Made by a program: the position numbers and the translations under genes. The notes under the pieces were generated by a model. That model had not been told where the DNA came from. It did not search any database and worked only from the letters and a program-made list of their open reading frames with translations. Below are positions 48,886 to 56,832 of a DNA stretch of 64,000 nucleotides, one piece after another; position 1 is the stretch's first letter; the number at the start of each line of letters is the position of its first letter. The stretch comes from an uncultured Sulfolobales archaeon (GTDB taxonomy: Archaea; Thermoproteota; Thermoprotei_A; Sulfolobales; NBVN01): positions 1 through 64,000 of the forward strand of contig CALJEN010000009.1 of the NCBI GenBank assembly GCA_938073905.1. The letters are read 5' to 3'.

Positions 48886-49968
48886 CTACAGGCAGGAGAC
48901 CAGGACGTTGTGGAAGACGGGTCTGAAGCTCGCTATCTTGGTGTTCTCCCTACTCGGGTGGACCCTGTTGCTCAGGAGGACTGCGACGAGCCTCAGCTCG
49001 ACGTCCACGCATACCGAGGTCCCGGTGAAGCCCGTGTGGCAGAAGGCCTTCCCGTCCGTGAGCAGGTCGCCGAAGTGCCGGGTGACTCCCTTCCTGTAGA
49101 CCTGCCACCCGAGCCCGTAGGGGTTCTCGCCGTCGGACCACTGCCTGAGCACTGTCGCCGCCGTGGGCCTCTTGACCAAGAGGGCGCTCTCGCCCAGGTA
49201 GGCCCGGAGGAGCTCGCCCCCCATCAGCGCGACCTCCCTGGCCGTCGAGAAGAGCCCCGCGTGACCCGAGACTCCCCCGAGAGCCCTGGCGTTCTCGTCG
49301 TGGACCACCCCCCTCAGCGGGAGGCCCGTCTCGGGGTCGGCCTCTGTCGAGGCTATCTGGTCTCCCGAGAACCCGCGCTCCAGGGGGTTGTAGACCGTCC
49401 TTTTCAGACCCAGGGGCTTCGCGACTAGCTTCTCGAAGAGCTCGTCCATCCTCTCGCCGGCGACCCTCTCTACTAGGGCCGTGAGGACTATGTAGCCCAC
49501 GTCGCTGTAGACCGTCCTAGACCCGGGTGGACAGCAGACGAACGACCCCACGGCCTCCTCCAGCAGCTCCTCCCTACTCCTCCCGCCGAGCCTGTAGAGG
49601 GGCAGCGACGGCGGGAGACCGGCCGTGTGGGAGAGCAGCATCCACACCTCCGTCCTGTCCTTGAGCTCGTTGTACCCGGCGCGGGTCCTGGAGTACTCGG
49701 GCAGCACCTCCGAGACCCTCTGCTTCAGGTGGAGGAGACCCTCCTCCACGAGCCTGGCGACCACGAGGGACGCGGCGAGGGGCTTCGTCAGGGAGGCGAG
49801 GTCGTAGAGGGTCTCGGTCGACGCGCTCCTCTTCGCGGGGACAATCTCGGCGTAGCCGAAGGCCTCCTCGTAGACGATCCCACCGTCCCTGTAGACAGCC
49901 ACGGACGCTCCCGGAAAGACGTCGCCAACTGCGTTTTCGAGAGTCCTCCTCAGCTTTCCGGGGTCCAC
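48886..49968 (-). CDS. Serine beta-lactamase-fold hydrolase (class C / PBP-like)
   Basis: The 360-residue protein has the SXXK motif in DLASLTKPLAAS (Ser near 58), a YXN-like YSDVGY (Tyr near 156) and HTGFTG in place of KTG. These define the beta-lactamase/transpeptidase-like family that includes esterases, D-amino-acid amidases and the YbbE-type gene beside bacterial namZ. No signal peptide is present, so it acts in the cytosol. It lies directly upstream of, and in the same direction as, the kinase and NamZ genes but has its own TATA-like element near 49999-50006. Confidence 0.88.
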   Translation of the reverse strand: MDPGKLRRTLENAVGDVFPGASVAVYRDGGIVYEEAFGYAEIVPAKRSASTETLYDLASLTKPLAASLVVARLVEEGLLHLKQRVSEVLPEYSRTRAGYNELKDRTEVWMLLSHTAGLPPSLPLYRLGGRSREELLEEAVGSFVCCPPGSRTVYSDVGYIVLTALVERVAGERMDELFEKLVAKPLGLKRTVYNPLERGFSGDQIASTEADPETGLPLRGVVHDENARALGGVSGHAGLFSTAREVALMGGELLRAYLGESALLVKRPTAATVLRQWSDGENPYGLGWQVYRKGVTRHFGDLLTDGKAFCHTGFTGTSVCVDVELRLVAVLLSNRVHPSRENTKIASFRPVFHNVLVSCL

Positions 49969-49998
49969 GAGCTTTCCCCAGAGTCCCGGTGCGCTCCC

Positions 49999-50006
49999 CT
50001 TATGTA
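49999..50006 (-). promoter_or_regulatory. TATA-like box of the beta-lactamase-fold gene
   Basis: Minus-strand GTACATAAGG lies about 33 nt before the GTG at 49968 in GC-rich sequence. Confidence 0.4.
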
Positions 50007-50122
50007 CCGGGGCCGGCGTTCGGAGCCCTCTCCCGCGCGGAACGCCTCCACCGCAGTGGGGGCCTCCCTGGGTGTCATCGGGAGGGCTCTCGCTCGGCGC
50101 GGCGCGTTCCCAGCTCCTACGC

Positions 50123-50782
50123 CTACGCTCTGAACCCGTACTTCCCGACCAGGGGCACGAAGACGCAGGGGAGGACCTCCTCGACCCTGAGCTTCCCGCC
50201 TTCCTTCACTATCACCCTCAGCACCTGGACCCACCTGCTCCCCACCGGGATGACGAGCCTCCCGCCGTCCCCGAGCTGCTCGAGGAGGGGCTCGGGCACG
50301 TCCGGAGCGGCCGCTGTCACTATTATCCCGTCGAACGGCGAGGCGGGTGGGAAGCCCTCGCTCCCGTCTCCGACCGCGATCGTCACGCGGTTCAGGTAGC
50401 CCGCCCTCGAGAGGTTGGAGAGGGCGAACTCCGCCAGCCCCGGGATCCTCTCCACGGTCCAGACGTGGCCCCTCGGCCCCACGATCTCGGCCAGGACCGC
50501 CGCCTGGTAGCCGCTCCCAGTCCCCACCTCCAGGACTCTGTGGCCGGGCATAGGCGACAGCCTCTCAGTCATTATCGCGACCATGTGGAGGGCACTTATC
50601 GTCTGGCCGTAGCCTATCGGCAGGGGGCTGTCGTAGTAGCTCAGCCTCCTGTACTCGGGTGGGACGAACTCCTCCCTGGGGACCCTCAGCATCGCGCTGA
50701 TGACGCGCTCGTCGCTCAGGTAGCCCTCCTCCACCAGAGACCTCACCACCCTCCTCCTCTCCTCCTCGAAAACGCCCCCCAC
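50123..50782 (-). CDS. pcm: Protein-L-isoaspartate O-methyltransferase
   Basis: The 219-residue protein methylates isoaspartyl residues in aged proteins to start their repair. SAM-binding motif I is VLEVGTGSGYQAAVLAEIVG, with HVWTVERIP as the post-I acidic strand. The family-specific region PREEFVPPEYRRLSYYDSPLPIGYGQTIS precedes it, and GGRLVIPVGS follows. The length is normal for archaeal Pcm. The gene is divergent from the DUF371 gene and about 150 nt upstream of the beta-lactamase-fold gene in the same direction. Confidence 0.95.
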   Translation of the reverse strand: MGGVFEEERRRVVRSLVEEGYLSDERVISAMLRVPREEFVPPEYRRLSYYDSPLPIGYGQTISALHMVAIMTERLSPMPGHRVLEVGTGSGYQAAVLAEIVGPRGHVWTVERIPGLAEFALSNLSRAGYLNRVTIAVGDGSEGFPPASPFDGIIVTAAAPDVPEPLLEQLGDGGRLVIPVGSRWVQVLRVIVKEGGKLRVEEVLPCVFVPLVGKYGFRA

Positions 50783-50830
50783 CCAGGTCTACTCGGTTGC
50801 GGAGAGATAAGCCTCTCCCCGCTACGGGGA

Positions 50831-51316
50831 GTGGTGGGAGCCGCGGAGTACTGCGTAGACGTCGTGCTCTTCGAGGGTCACGGAAACGTGAGAGCCGCCC
50901 ACCCTACCACCCTGGAGGTCACGAAGGACGAGCACCTGACCCCCAGGGGGGACTGCATAATCGGGGTCAGGAGCAACAAGGGGGCCTCGGACCTCAGCCA
51001 GTGCGTCAAGGACGTCCTGAGGAGCGGGGGCGCGCTGGTGGCGGTGGTCCTGACGGACAGCGGCCACTTCGACTACCTCGTGGCCGAGGGGTCCGAGAAG
51101 CTCACGTTCGAGGACCCCAGGAAGATAATAGTGAGGAGGTCTACCTACGCGGACGGCTCGACGGTAGGAATCAGGTCGAGCAAGGCGGCTAGGGACGTAA
51201 GCAGGGCGGTGGTCGAGGCCCTGAGGAGGGGAGAAAAAGGGGCTCTGGTGCTGGTGGCCCTCAGAAGACCTCCGGAGCCCTCCACTCCCCCCAGACTTCC
51301 CTCAGGACTCCGCTGA
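50831..51316 (+). CDS. DUF371 protein
   Basis: A long upstream extension of this frame is antisense to pcm and is not real. GTG at 50831 or 50834 gives about 160 aa. The core is FEGHGNVRAAHPTTLEVTKDEHLTPRGDCIIGV followed by SGHFDYLVAEG, a small beta-rich fold found almost only in archaea; its function is unknown. The last 56 nt overlap the convergent mutase gene, so the Pro-rich C-terminal tail (PPEPSTPPRLPSGLR) may be an unconserved extension. Confidence 0.85.
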   Translation: MVGAAEYCVDVVLFEGHGNVRAAHPTTLEVTKDEHLTPRGDCIIGVRSNKGASDLSQCVKDVLRSGGALVAVVLTDSGHFDYLVAEGSEKLTFEDPRKIIVRRSTYADGSTVGIRSSKAARDVSRAVVEALRRGEKGALVLVALRRPPEPSTPPRLPSGLR

Positions 51317-52937
51317 CCTCGCCGAGGGTGGCCCCCGCCTTCACGGCCTCGAATATGGGCTCGAATATGCTGACGTCCTCGCGCTCGGCGGCCCTCCTCA
51401 GGTTGTCGAGCGCCGTCCTCACCCTCACCTGGTCCCTGCTCTCCCTGAGCTGCCTCAGCCTCCCGACGACCCTCTCCCTGGCCGCGGGGTCGACCTTCAA
51501 GACCTTCACCTTCGGTATCTCGGGCTCTGTGAAGACGTTGACCCCGATTATCGGCACCTCGCCTTTCTCCACCTTGAGCTGCCACTCGTAGGCCGCTCTG
51601 GCTATCTCGCGCTGGGGGTAGCCCAGCTTCACGGCCCTCAGCATTCCTCCCATCTTCTCGATCTCCTCGAGGTACTTCCAGGCCCTCTCCTCTATCTGGT
51701 CCGTCAGCCACTCGACGTAGTAGGAGCCCCCGAGGGGGTCTACGGTGTCCGCGACGCCGGACTCGTAGAGCAGGACCTGCTGGACTCTGATCGAGAGCTT
51801 CACGGACTCCTCGGTCGGCAGGGAGAGGGCCTCGTCGTAGGAGTTCACGTGGAGGGACTGGGTCCCCCCCAGGACGGCGGCCAGGGCCTGGAGGGAAGTC
51901 CTTATTATGTTGACCATGGGCTGCTGGGCCGTCAGCAGGACTCCGGCCGTCTGGGTGTGGAACCTCAGGACCATCGACCTCGGGTCTCTGGCTCCGAACC
52001 AGTCCCTCATTATCTTCGCCCACATCCTCCTGGCGGCCCTGAACTTGGCCACCTGCTCGAAGAGGTTCGTCCTCGCGGCGAAGAAGAAGGTCAGCTTGGG
52101 CGCGAACGCGTCCACGTCGAGCTTGCCCCTCTCCCTGGCCCACCTCACGTACTCCACGGCGTCGGCGAACGTGAAGGCTATCTCCATGGCCGGGGTGGCG
52201 CCGGCCTCCTCCATGTGGTAGCCGCTGATGCTTATGGCGTTCCACTTGGGCATCTCCCTAGCCGCGTAGAGTATGAGGTCGACCGAGTACCTCATCGAGG
52301 GCTCTGGCGGGTAGATGTAGTTGTTCCTGGCTATGTACTCCTTCAGTATGTCGTTCTGGGTCGTCCCGTCGAGGACTGCCCTCGGGACGCCCCTGCTCTC
52401 GGCGACGGCTATGTACATGGACAGCACCTCTATCGCCGTCGCGTTTATGGTCATCGAGGTCGATATCTTGTCCATCGGTATGTCCCTGAAGACCATGTCC
52501 ATCTCGGTCACCGCGGGCATCGAGACCCCCACCTTCCCGACCTCGTACCAGGCCAGCGGGTGGTCGGGGTCGTAGCCGAGCTGGGTCGGGAGGTCGAACG
52601 CCATGCTCAGCCCCGTCTGGCCTATGCCGAGCAGGTACCTGTACCTCTCGTTGGTGTCCTCGGCCGAGCCGTAGCCGGCGTACTGCCTTATGGTCCAGGG
52701 CCTCCCCCTGTACATCGTCGCGTATATGCCCCTCGTGAACGGGTAGGCTCCCGGGAAGCCCAGCTTCTCCACGTAGTCCCACTTCTCTAGGTCTCGCGGC
52801 GTGTAGAGCCTCCCCACCTCGAGCCCCTCCTCGGTGAGGAAGGCCCTCTTCCTCTCGGGGAACTTCTTGAGGAGCGGGGCCACTACCTCCCTCTCCCACT
52901 CCTCCAGCCTCCGCTTCAGCTCCTCCAGCCCGCTCAC
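51261..52937 (-). CDS. mcmA1: Methylmalonyl-CoA mutase, catalytic (large) subunit
   Basis: The 558-residue protein is the TIM-barrel half of B12-dependent mutase, split from the B12-binding half as is normal in archaea. Visible motifs include FTRGIYATMYRGRPWTIRQYAGYG, FDLPTQLGYDPDHPL and MSMTINATA-type SMTINATAIEVL, with QNDILKEYIARNNYI and SGYHMEEAGATPA typical of the family. It interconverts methylmalonyl-CoA and succinyl-CoA in the propionate/odd-chain/branched amino acid branch. It ends a three-gene operon (B12 subunit, epimerase, catalytic subunit), 3 nt after the epimerase stop. Confidence 0.96.
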   Translation of the reverse strand: MSGLEELKRRLEEWEREVVAPLLKKFPERKRAFLTEEGLEVGRLYTPRDLEKWDYVEKLGFPGAYPFTRGIYATMYRGRPWTIRQYAGYGSAEDTNERYRYLLGIGQTGLSMAFDLPTQLGYDPDHPLAWYEVGKVGVSMPAVTEMDMVFRDIPMDKISTSMTINATAIEVLSMYIAVAESRGVPRAVLDGTTQNDILKEYIARNNYIYPPEPSMRYSVDLILYAAREMPKWNAISISGYHMEEAGATPAMEIAFTFADAVEYVRWARERGKLDVDAFAPKLTFFFAARTNLFEQVAKFRAARRMWAKIMRDWFGARDPRSMVLRFHTQTAGVLLTAQQPMVNIIRTSLQALAAVLGGTQSLHVNSYDEALSLPTEESVKLSIRVQQVLLYESGVADTVDPLGGSYYVEWLTDQIEERAWKYLEEIEKMGGMLRAVKLGYPQREIARAAYEWQLKVEKGEVPIIGVNVFTEPEIPKVKVLKVDPAARERVVGRLRQLRESRDQVRVRTALDNLRRAAEREDVSIFEPIFEAVKAGATLGEVSGVLREVWGEWRAPEVF

Positions 52938-52940
52938 TGC

Positions 52941-53342
52941 CTACTTCACCCTGGTCATTATCTCGAGCAGCACTCCGAAGGTGCTCTTGGGGTGGACGAA
53001 GTTTATCCTCCTCTCGCCGTGGGACACCTCCCTGGGCTTCTCGTAGACCAGCGCAACGCCCCTGGACTTCAGCTCCTCGGTCTTCGCGTCGACGTCGTCC
53101 ACGTGTATGGCTATGTGGTGTATGCCCTCGCCCCTCCTCTCGATGAACTTGCTGATCGCGGACTCGGGGTCCGTCCCCTCCAGGAGCTCTATGTACGCCT
53201 CGCCGACCCTGAACATGGCTATCCTCACCCTCTCCTCGGGCACCTCCTCGACCCTGACGAGCTCGAGCCCCAGGACGTCTCTGTAGAACTTGACCGCCTC
53301 GTCGAGGTTCCTCACGGCTATGCCTATGTGGTCCAGCCTCAC
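52941..53342 (-). CDS. mce: Methylmalonyl-CoA epimerase
   Basis: The 133-residue vicinal-oxygen-chelate protein begins MRLDHIGIAVRNLDEAVKFY and contains HHIAIHVDD and FVHPKSTFGVLLE, supplying the metal-binding His and Glu residues. It converts (S)- to (R)-methylmalonyl-CoA for the mutase. Its start overlaps the upstream B12-subunit stop by 4 nt and its stop is 3 nt from the catalytic subunit gene, so all three are made together. Confidence 0.96.
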   Translation of the reverse strand: MRLDHIGIAVRNLDEAVKFYRDVLGLELVRVEEVPEERVRIAMFRVGEAYIELLEGTDPESAISKFIERRGEGIHHIAIHVDDVDAKTEELKSRGVALVYEKPREVSHGERRINFVHPKSTFGVLLEIMTRVK

Positions 53343-53758
53343 CCCTCCTCACCCAGAGCCTTCTTGAAGACCTCGACTACCTTGGCCAGCGGGGTGCCGG
53401 GGAGCAGGACCTCGAAGACCCCCATCTCCTTCAGCTTCTGGACGTCCTCGGGCGGTATCACTCCCCCCACGATCACCGGCACGTCGAGTCCCCTCCCTCT
53501 GGCCAGCCGGATCAGGTCCGAGACCAGCTCCTCGTGGCTCCCCGATAGTATCGAGATCCCTATGGCCTCGACGTCCTCCTCGAGGGCCGTCCTCACGAGG
53601 TCCTCGGGAGACTGGTGTACCCCCATGTAGACTACCCTGAAGCCGGCGTCCCTCAAAGCCATGGTGATGACCTTGGCCCCCCTGTCGTGACCGTCGAGCC
53701 CCAGCTTGGCGACCAGCACCTTCCTCCTAGCGGGCTCTCTCCGCTCCAGGTCTCTCAC
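53339..53758 (-). CDS. mcmA2: Methylmalonyl-CoA mutase, B12-binding (small) subunit
   Basis: The 139-residue protein is the cobalamin-binding domain: KLGLDGHDRGAKVI carries the DXHXXG motif with the cobalt-ligating His, followed by GISILSGSHEELV and VIVGGVIPPEDV. It completes the mutase encoded two genes downstream. The first gene of the operon has a TATA box about 25 nt upstream, so the mRNA is probably leaderless. No meaB-type G-protein chaperone gene is next to it. Confidence 0.95.
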   Translation of the reverse strand: MRDLERREPARRKVLVAKLGLDGHDRGAKVITMALRDAGFRVVYMGVHQSPEDLVRTALEEDVEAIGISILSGSHEELVSDLIRLARGRGLDVPVIVGGVIPPEDVQKLKEMGVFEVLLPGTPLAKVVEVFKKALGEEG

Positions 53759-53775
53759 CGAGGAGTAGTACCTTG

Positions 53776-53788
53776 AATTAAAAAATAA
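53776..53788 (-). promoter_or_regulatory. TATA box of the methylmalonyl-CoA operon
   Basis: Minus-strand CTTATTTTTTAAT, centred 25 nt before the start at 53758. It is the most AT-rich patch in this part of the window. Confidence 0.6.
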
Positions 53789-53855
53789 GGATCTCCGAAT
53801 CGAAGCTGATACTGTTTCTACGGGTGGCTCCCTGCCCGAATGCGGCGGTGACCGA

Positions 53856-53875
53856 GGGCGCGAGCGCTCGCGCCC
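53856..53875. repeat. Perfect 20-bp palindrome downstream of valS
   Basis: GGGCGCGAGC followed by GCTCGCGCCC forms a perfect inverted repeat with no loop, and a second GC-rich inverted repeat (CCGGGCCCGCGG region) follows at 53878-53905. The site lies 110 nt beyond the valS stop and 97 nt upstream of the methylmalonyl operon. It could be a terminator-like RNA hairpin or a protein-binding site; no T-run follows. Confidence 0.5.
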
Positions 53876-53984
53876 GGCTCCGGGCCCGCGGGAACCCGCG
53901 GCCGGACAGGGCCCGGCTTTGCGGGAGCAGAGCCCAGTTCGAGACCTCGGGTCTCGAAGCCTTCGCAGAGAAGCCTTGCTCCCT

Positions 53985-56420
53985 CTACCCGGTTCCCCGG
54001 TCCAGCGCCAGGTACACCCCCGGCATGAGCTCGAAGTCCCAGGCTTCCGGCTTGCCCACTGCTACCTCCCGGACTCTGTGGAAGCGCTTGACGTCCTCGG
54101 CCACGTCTCTGAGCTCCTCGGGCAGGTAGAGGACTCCCTCGACCCTCTCGCCCAGCCTCATCCCCCTCTCCTTCTTCCACTTCCAGATGGCCGAGTTGAG
54201 CTCGACGACCCTCTCCATAAGCCCCGGGTCTCCGCCCTCGTCCCTCAGGTCATCCTCGGTGAGCCTCTCCCTAGCTACGGTCCCCCCTTCCACCGCTCTC
54301 CATATGTAGTCGCAGATGAACGGCATTATCGGCGAGAGCAGCTTGAGCGAGAGCCTCAGGACTCTGTAGAGCGCGTGGACCGCCCCCGCCACCTCGGCCT
54401 CGCTGAACCCGGCCCTCCCGTAGACCCTGGGCTTCACCATCTCTACGTAGTTCGAAGCGAAGACGTCCCAGATGAGGTGGTAGAGCTTCAGGGTGGGCTC
54501 GTAGACGTCCAGCTTCCCGTAGCCCTCGGCCACCTCCCTAGCCGTCCTCGCGGCGTAGGCTATCATGGCCCTATCGAGGGGTCTCAGGGAGGCTCCGCCC
54601 CTCGGCTCCTCGAACGAGGTGACGAACCTGGCTATGTTCACTATCTTGGTGGCGAACAGGAGCCCCGACCTCACGGTGGCCTCGGACCACCTGTAGTCGC
54701 TCCCCAGCCTGCTGGCCACCGCGGACCAGAACCTGAACGCGTCGGCTCCGTACTTCTCCAGGTACGGCTCCGGGTATATGACGTTCCCCAGGGACTTGTG
54801 CATGGCCCTCCCCTTCTCGTCCAGCCCCATGCCCGTTATCCTGACCCACCTGAACGGGGGTCTCCCGGTCAGCAGCCAAGTCCTCAGGGTCGTGTAGTAG
54901 AGCCACGTCCTGATTATGTCGTAGCCCTGGGGTCTCAGCGCCCTCGAGAGGGCCCTGGCGGCCACCTCGGGCCTCTCGAGCCAGTTCACCACGTAGAGCA
55001 CCGAGACCGAGGAGTCGAACCACGTGTCGAAGACCCTGGACTCCCCGACTATAGCGTCCCTCGGTGCTCCGCAGGACGGGCACGAGTCGACTGGTGGCGG
55101 GTCTCTCCAGGGTCTGACGTACTTCCCGGGCGCCGGGAGTATGACGTGGTTGCACTTGGTGCACGTCCATATCGGGACCTCGGTGCCGTAGTACCTAGTC
55201 CTGGAGATCGGCCAGTCCATGGCCAGAGACTTGACCCAGATGTCCAGCTTCTCCCTGTGCTCGACCGGGTAGAACTCCATCGAGTCCGCGACCCTCAGCA
55301 CGTCGTCCTTGAAGTCGAGCTGCCTCAGGAAGTACTCCTCGACGTGGATTATCTCGACGGGGGTCTTGCACCTCCAGCAGACCGGGACCTCGTGGACGAT
55401 CTCCTCCTCATTGACCAGGAGGCCCTCTCCCCTCAGCATCTCCACGATCCTCCGCCTGGCCTCCTCCACCTTCAGCCCCTCTAGGGGTCCTGCGAGCCTG
55501 TTCATAGTGCCGTCCTTCTCCACTATCACCCTCGGCTTCAGGCCCTGCTCCTTGAAGAACACGAGGTCTCTGACGTCTCCGTAGGAGCACATCATCGCGA
55601 GTCCGGTGCCGTACTCGGGTCTCGCCATCTCGTGGGCCAGTATCGGGACGCTGTGCCCGTAGACCGGGACGACGGCGTGTTTGCCCTCCAGGTGCCTGTA
55701 GCGATCGTCCCTCGGGTTGTAGATGACGGCACCGCACGCGGCCAGGAGCTCGGGTCTCGTCGTGGCTATCGTGACCTCCTCTCCGGTCTCGAGGACTCTG
55801 AACTTCACGTAGTAGAGCCTCCCGACCTCCTTCACGAAGTCTATCTCGGCCTCGGCCAGCGAAGTCCTGCACCTAGGGCACCACTGAACGGGCTTGACGT
55901 CCCTGTAGACGAGGCCGCGCTTCCACATCTCTATGAAGGTGGCCTGAGTCATGGCCCTGTACCTCGGGGAGTCCGTGCCGTCGGGCCAGTAGTCGAAGGC
56001 GCACCCGAGCCTCTTCCACACCCTCACCAGCGCCTCCTCGTTCTTGTCCAGGAGCTCCGAGACCAGCCTCAGGAAAGCCTCCCGGCCCTCCGGGGTCTTG
56101 GCCATCTCGTGCGCCACTATGCCGAAGGCCTTCTCGGTGGCCACCTCGGCCGGTAGGCCGTTCCTGTCGGCGTAGAACGGTGCTAGGACCTTGTAGCCCA
56201 GCAGCCTGAGGGCTCTCGCCACCATGTCTATCTGAGCGTAGTGGGCCGCCTGAGCGACCCCCCAGGCGCCCGAGGGGTACGGTGGGGGAGTGTCTATTAC
56301 CACGTAGCTCTCGTCAGCGGCGAGGTCCACCACCTCCCTGTACAGCCCCTCCTCCTCCCACCTCTTCAGAAGCTCCAGCTCGTACTCGGGTCTCCACCTG
56401 GTGATCTCGATCCTGCCCAC
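53985..56420 (-). CDS. valS: Valyl-tRNA synthetase, with divergent HIGH and KMSKS motifs
   Basis: The GTG at 56420 is preferred to one at 56447, which lies inside the TATA region; this gives 811 aa. The class Ia architecture is clear: TPPPYPSG opening, editing domain (TRPELLAACGAVIYNP), the WCPRCRTSLAEAEI and zinc-ribbon-like CTKCNH/CPSCG pair, and the anticodon domain at the end. The archaeal ValRS segment DRNGLPAEV is present. The HIGH position reads GVAQ and the KMSKS position reads AMHKS, keeping only the second Lys. The enzyme should still charge tRNA-Val as no other candidate is seen here. Confidence 0.88.
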   Translation of the reverse strand: MGRIEITRWRPEYELELLKRWEEEGLYREVVDLAADESYVVIDTPPPYPSGAWGVAQAAHYAQIDMVARALRLLGYKVLAPFYADRNGLPAEVATEKAFGIVAHEMAKTPEGREAFLRLVSELLDKNEEALVRVWKRLGCAFDYWPDGTDSPRYRAMTQATFIEMWKRGLVYRDVKPVQWCPRCRTSLAEAEIDFVKEVGRLYYVKFRVLETGEEVTIATTRPELLAACGAVIYNPRDDRYRHLEGKHAVVPVYGHSVPILAHEMARPEYGTGLAMMCSYGDVRDLVFFKEQGLKPRVIVEKDGTMNRLAGPLEGLKVEEARRRIVEMLRGEGLLVNEEEIVHEVPVCWRCKTPVEIIHVEEYFLRQLDFKDDVLRVADSMEFYPVEHREKLDIWVKSLAMDWPISRTRYYGTEVPIWTCTKCNHVILPAPGKYVRPWRDPPPVDSCPSCGAPRDAIVGESRVFDTWFDSSVSVLYVVNWLERPEVAARALSRALRPQGYDIIRTWLYYTTLRTWLLTGRPPFRWVRITGMGLDEKGRAMHKSLGNVIYPEPYLEKYGADAFRFWSAVASRLGSDYRWSEATVRSGLLFATKIVNIARFVTSFEEPRGGASLRPLDRAMIAYAARTAREVAEGYGKLDVYEPTLKLYHLIWDVFASNYVEMVKPRVYGRAGFSEAEVAGAVHALYRVLRLSLKLLSPIMPFICDYIWRAVEGGTVARERLTEDDLRDEGGDPGLMERVVELNSAIWKWKKERGMRLGERVEGVLYLPEELRDVAEDVKRFHRVREVAVGKPEAWDFELMPGVYLALDRGTG

Positions 56421-56450
56421 GCTCCTCCCGCATGAGCAACGGGCCACGGC

Positions 56451-56458
56451 ATATAAAG
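56451..56458 (-). promoter_or_regulatory. TATA box of valS
   Basis: Minus-strand CTTTATAT, centred about 34 nt before the GTG at 56420; GGGAGGA lies just before that GTG. The position rules out the earlier GTG at 56447 as the start. Confidence 0.65.
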
Positions 56459-56570
56459 CACTCCGCGCGTCCCTAGATGCTCGCTCTTCGAGGCCCTTCG
56501 CGTCCGGAGGCTAGGAACCTCCGCGTTCAGGCCCGGAGACCCACCGGTTCACGGGTGGTCGCCGAGCCCT

Positions 56571-56816
56571 GCGGGAGCTGTGCCCCGCTTTAAAGCGGGG
56601 CGGGACCGCAGCTCCTGGACAGCAAACTCTATATGCCCCTTCCCAACACCGCGGTGCCGCGCGACAGCGGCCCGCGAAATCCCGGTCTAGAGATCCGGGA
56701 GAAACCCTTATGCGAAGGAGCCGCCGAGGCGGAACGCGTAGCTACCGCTCGACAGCCACGCGACAACGGCTAGCCCCGAAACGGAGCTCGAGTCTCTCCT
56801 AGGAGCGCTAGCCGAG
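56571..56816. ncRNA. Candidate structured RNA or terminator region between aEF-1 beta and valS
   Basis: This gene-free stretch holds several perfect inverted repeats. CCCCGCTTTAAAGCGGGG (56583-56600) sits inside GGAGCTG/CAGCTCC (56574-56580 with 56609-56615). A TATA-like CTCTATATG is at 56628-56636, followed by TCCCGG/CCGGGA (near 56680-56700). Another stem, CGGCTAGC/GCTAGCCG (56767-56774 with 56807-56814), encloses two small hairpins, which looks like a three-way junction. Strand is uncertain. No open frame here is protein-like. It may be a small RNA or the terminator of the minus-strand aEF-1 beta operon. Confidence 0.4.
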
Positions 56817-56832
56817 AAGCGCGCTCCGGGCT

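Noticed and set aside
50072-50830. N-terminal extension of the DUF371 frame
   Set aside because: It is antisense to pcm and low in order; the DUF371 domain starts after 50831.
56571-56625. H/ACA guide RNA
   Set aside because: A hairpin followed by ACA is present, but the 5' side of the pocket has no unpaired bases, so it cannot guide in the usual way. It is kept only as a general RNA candidate.
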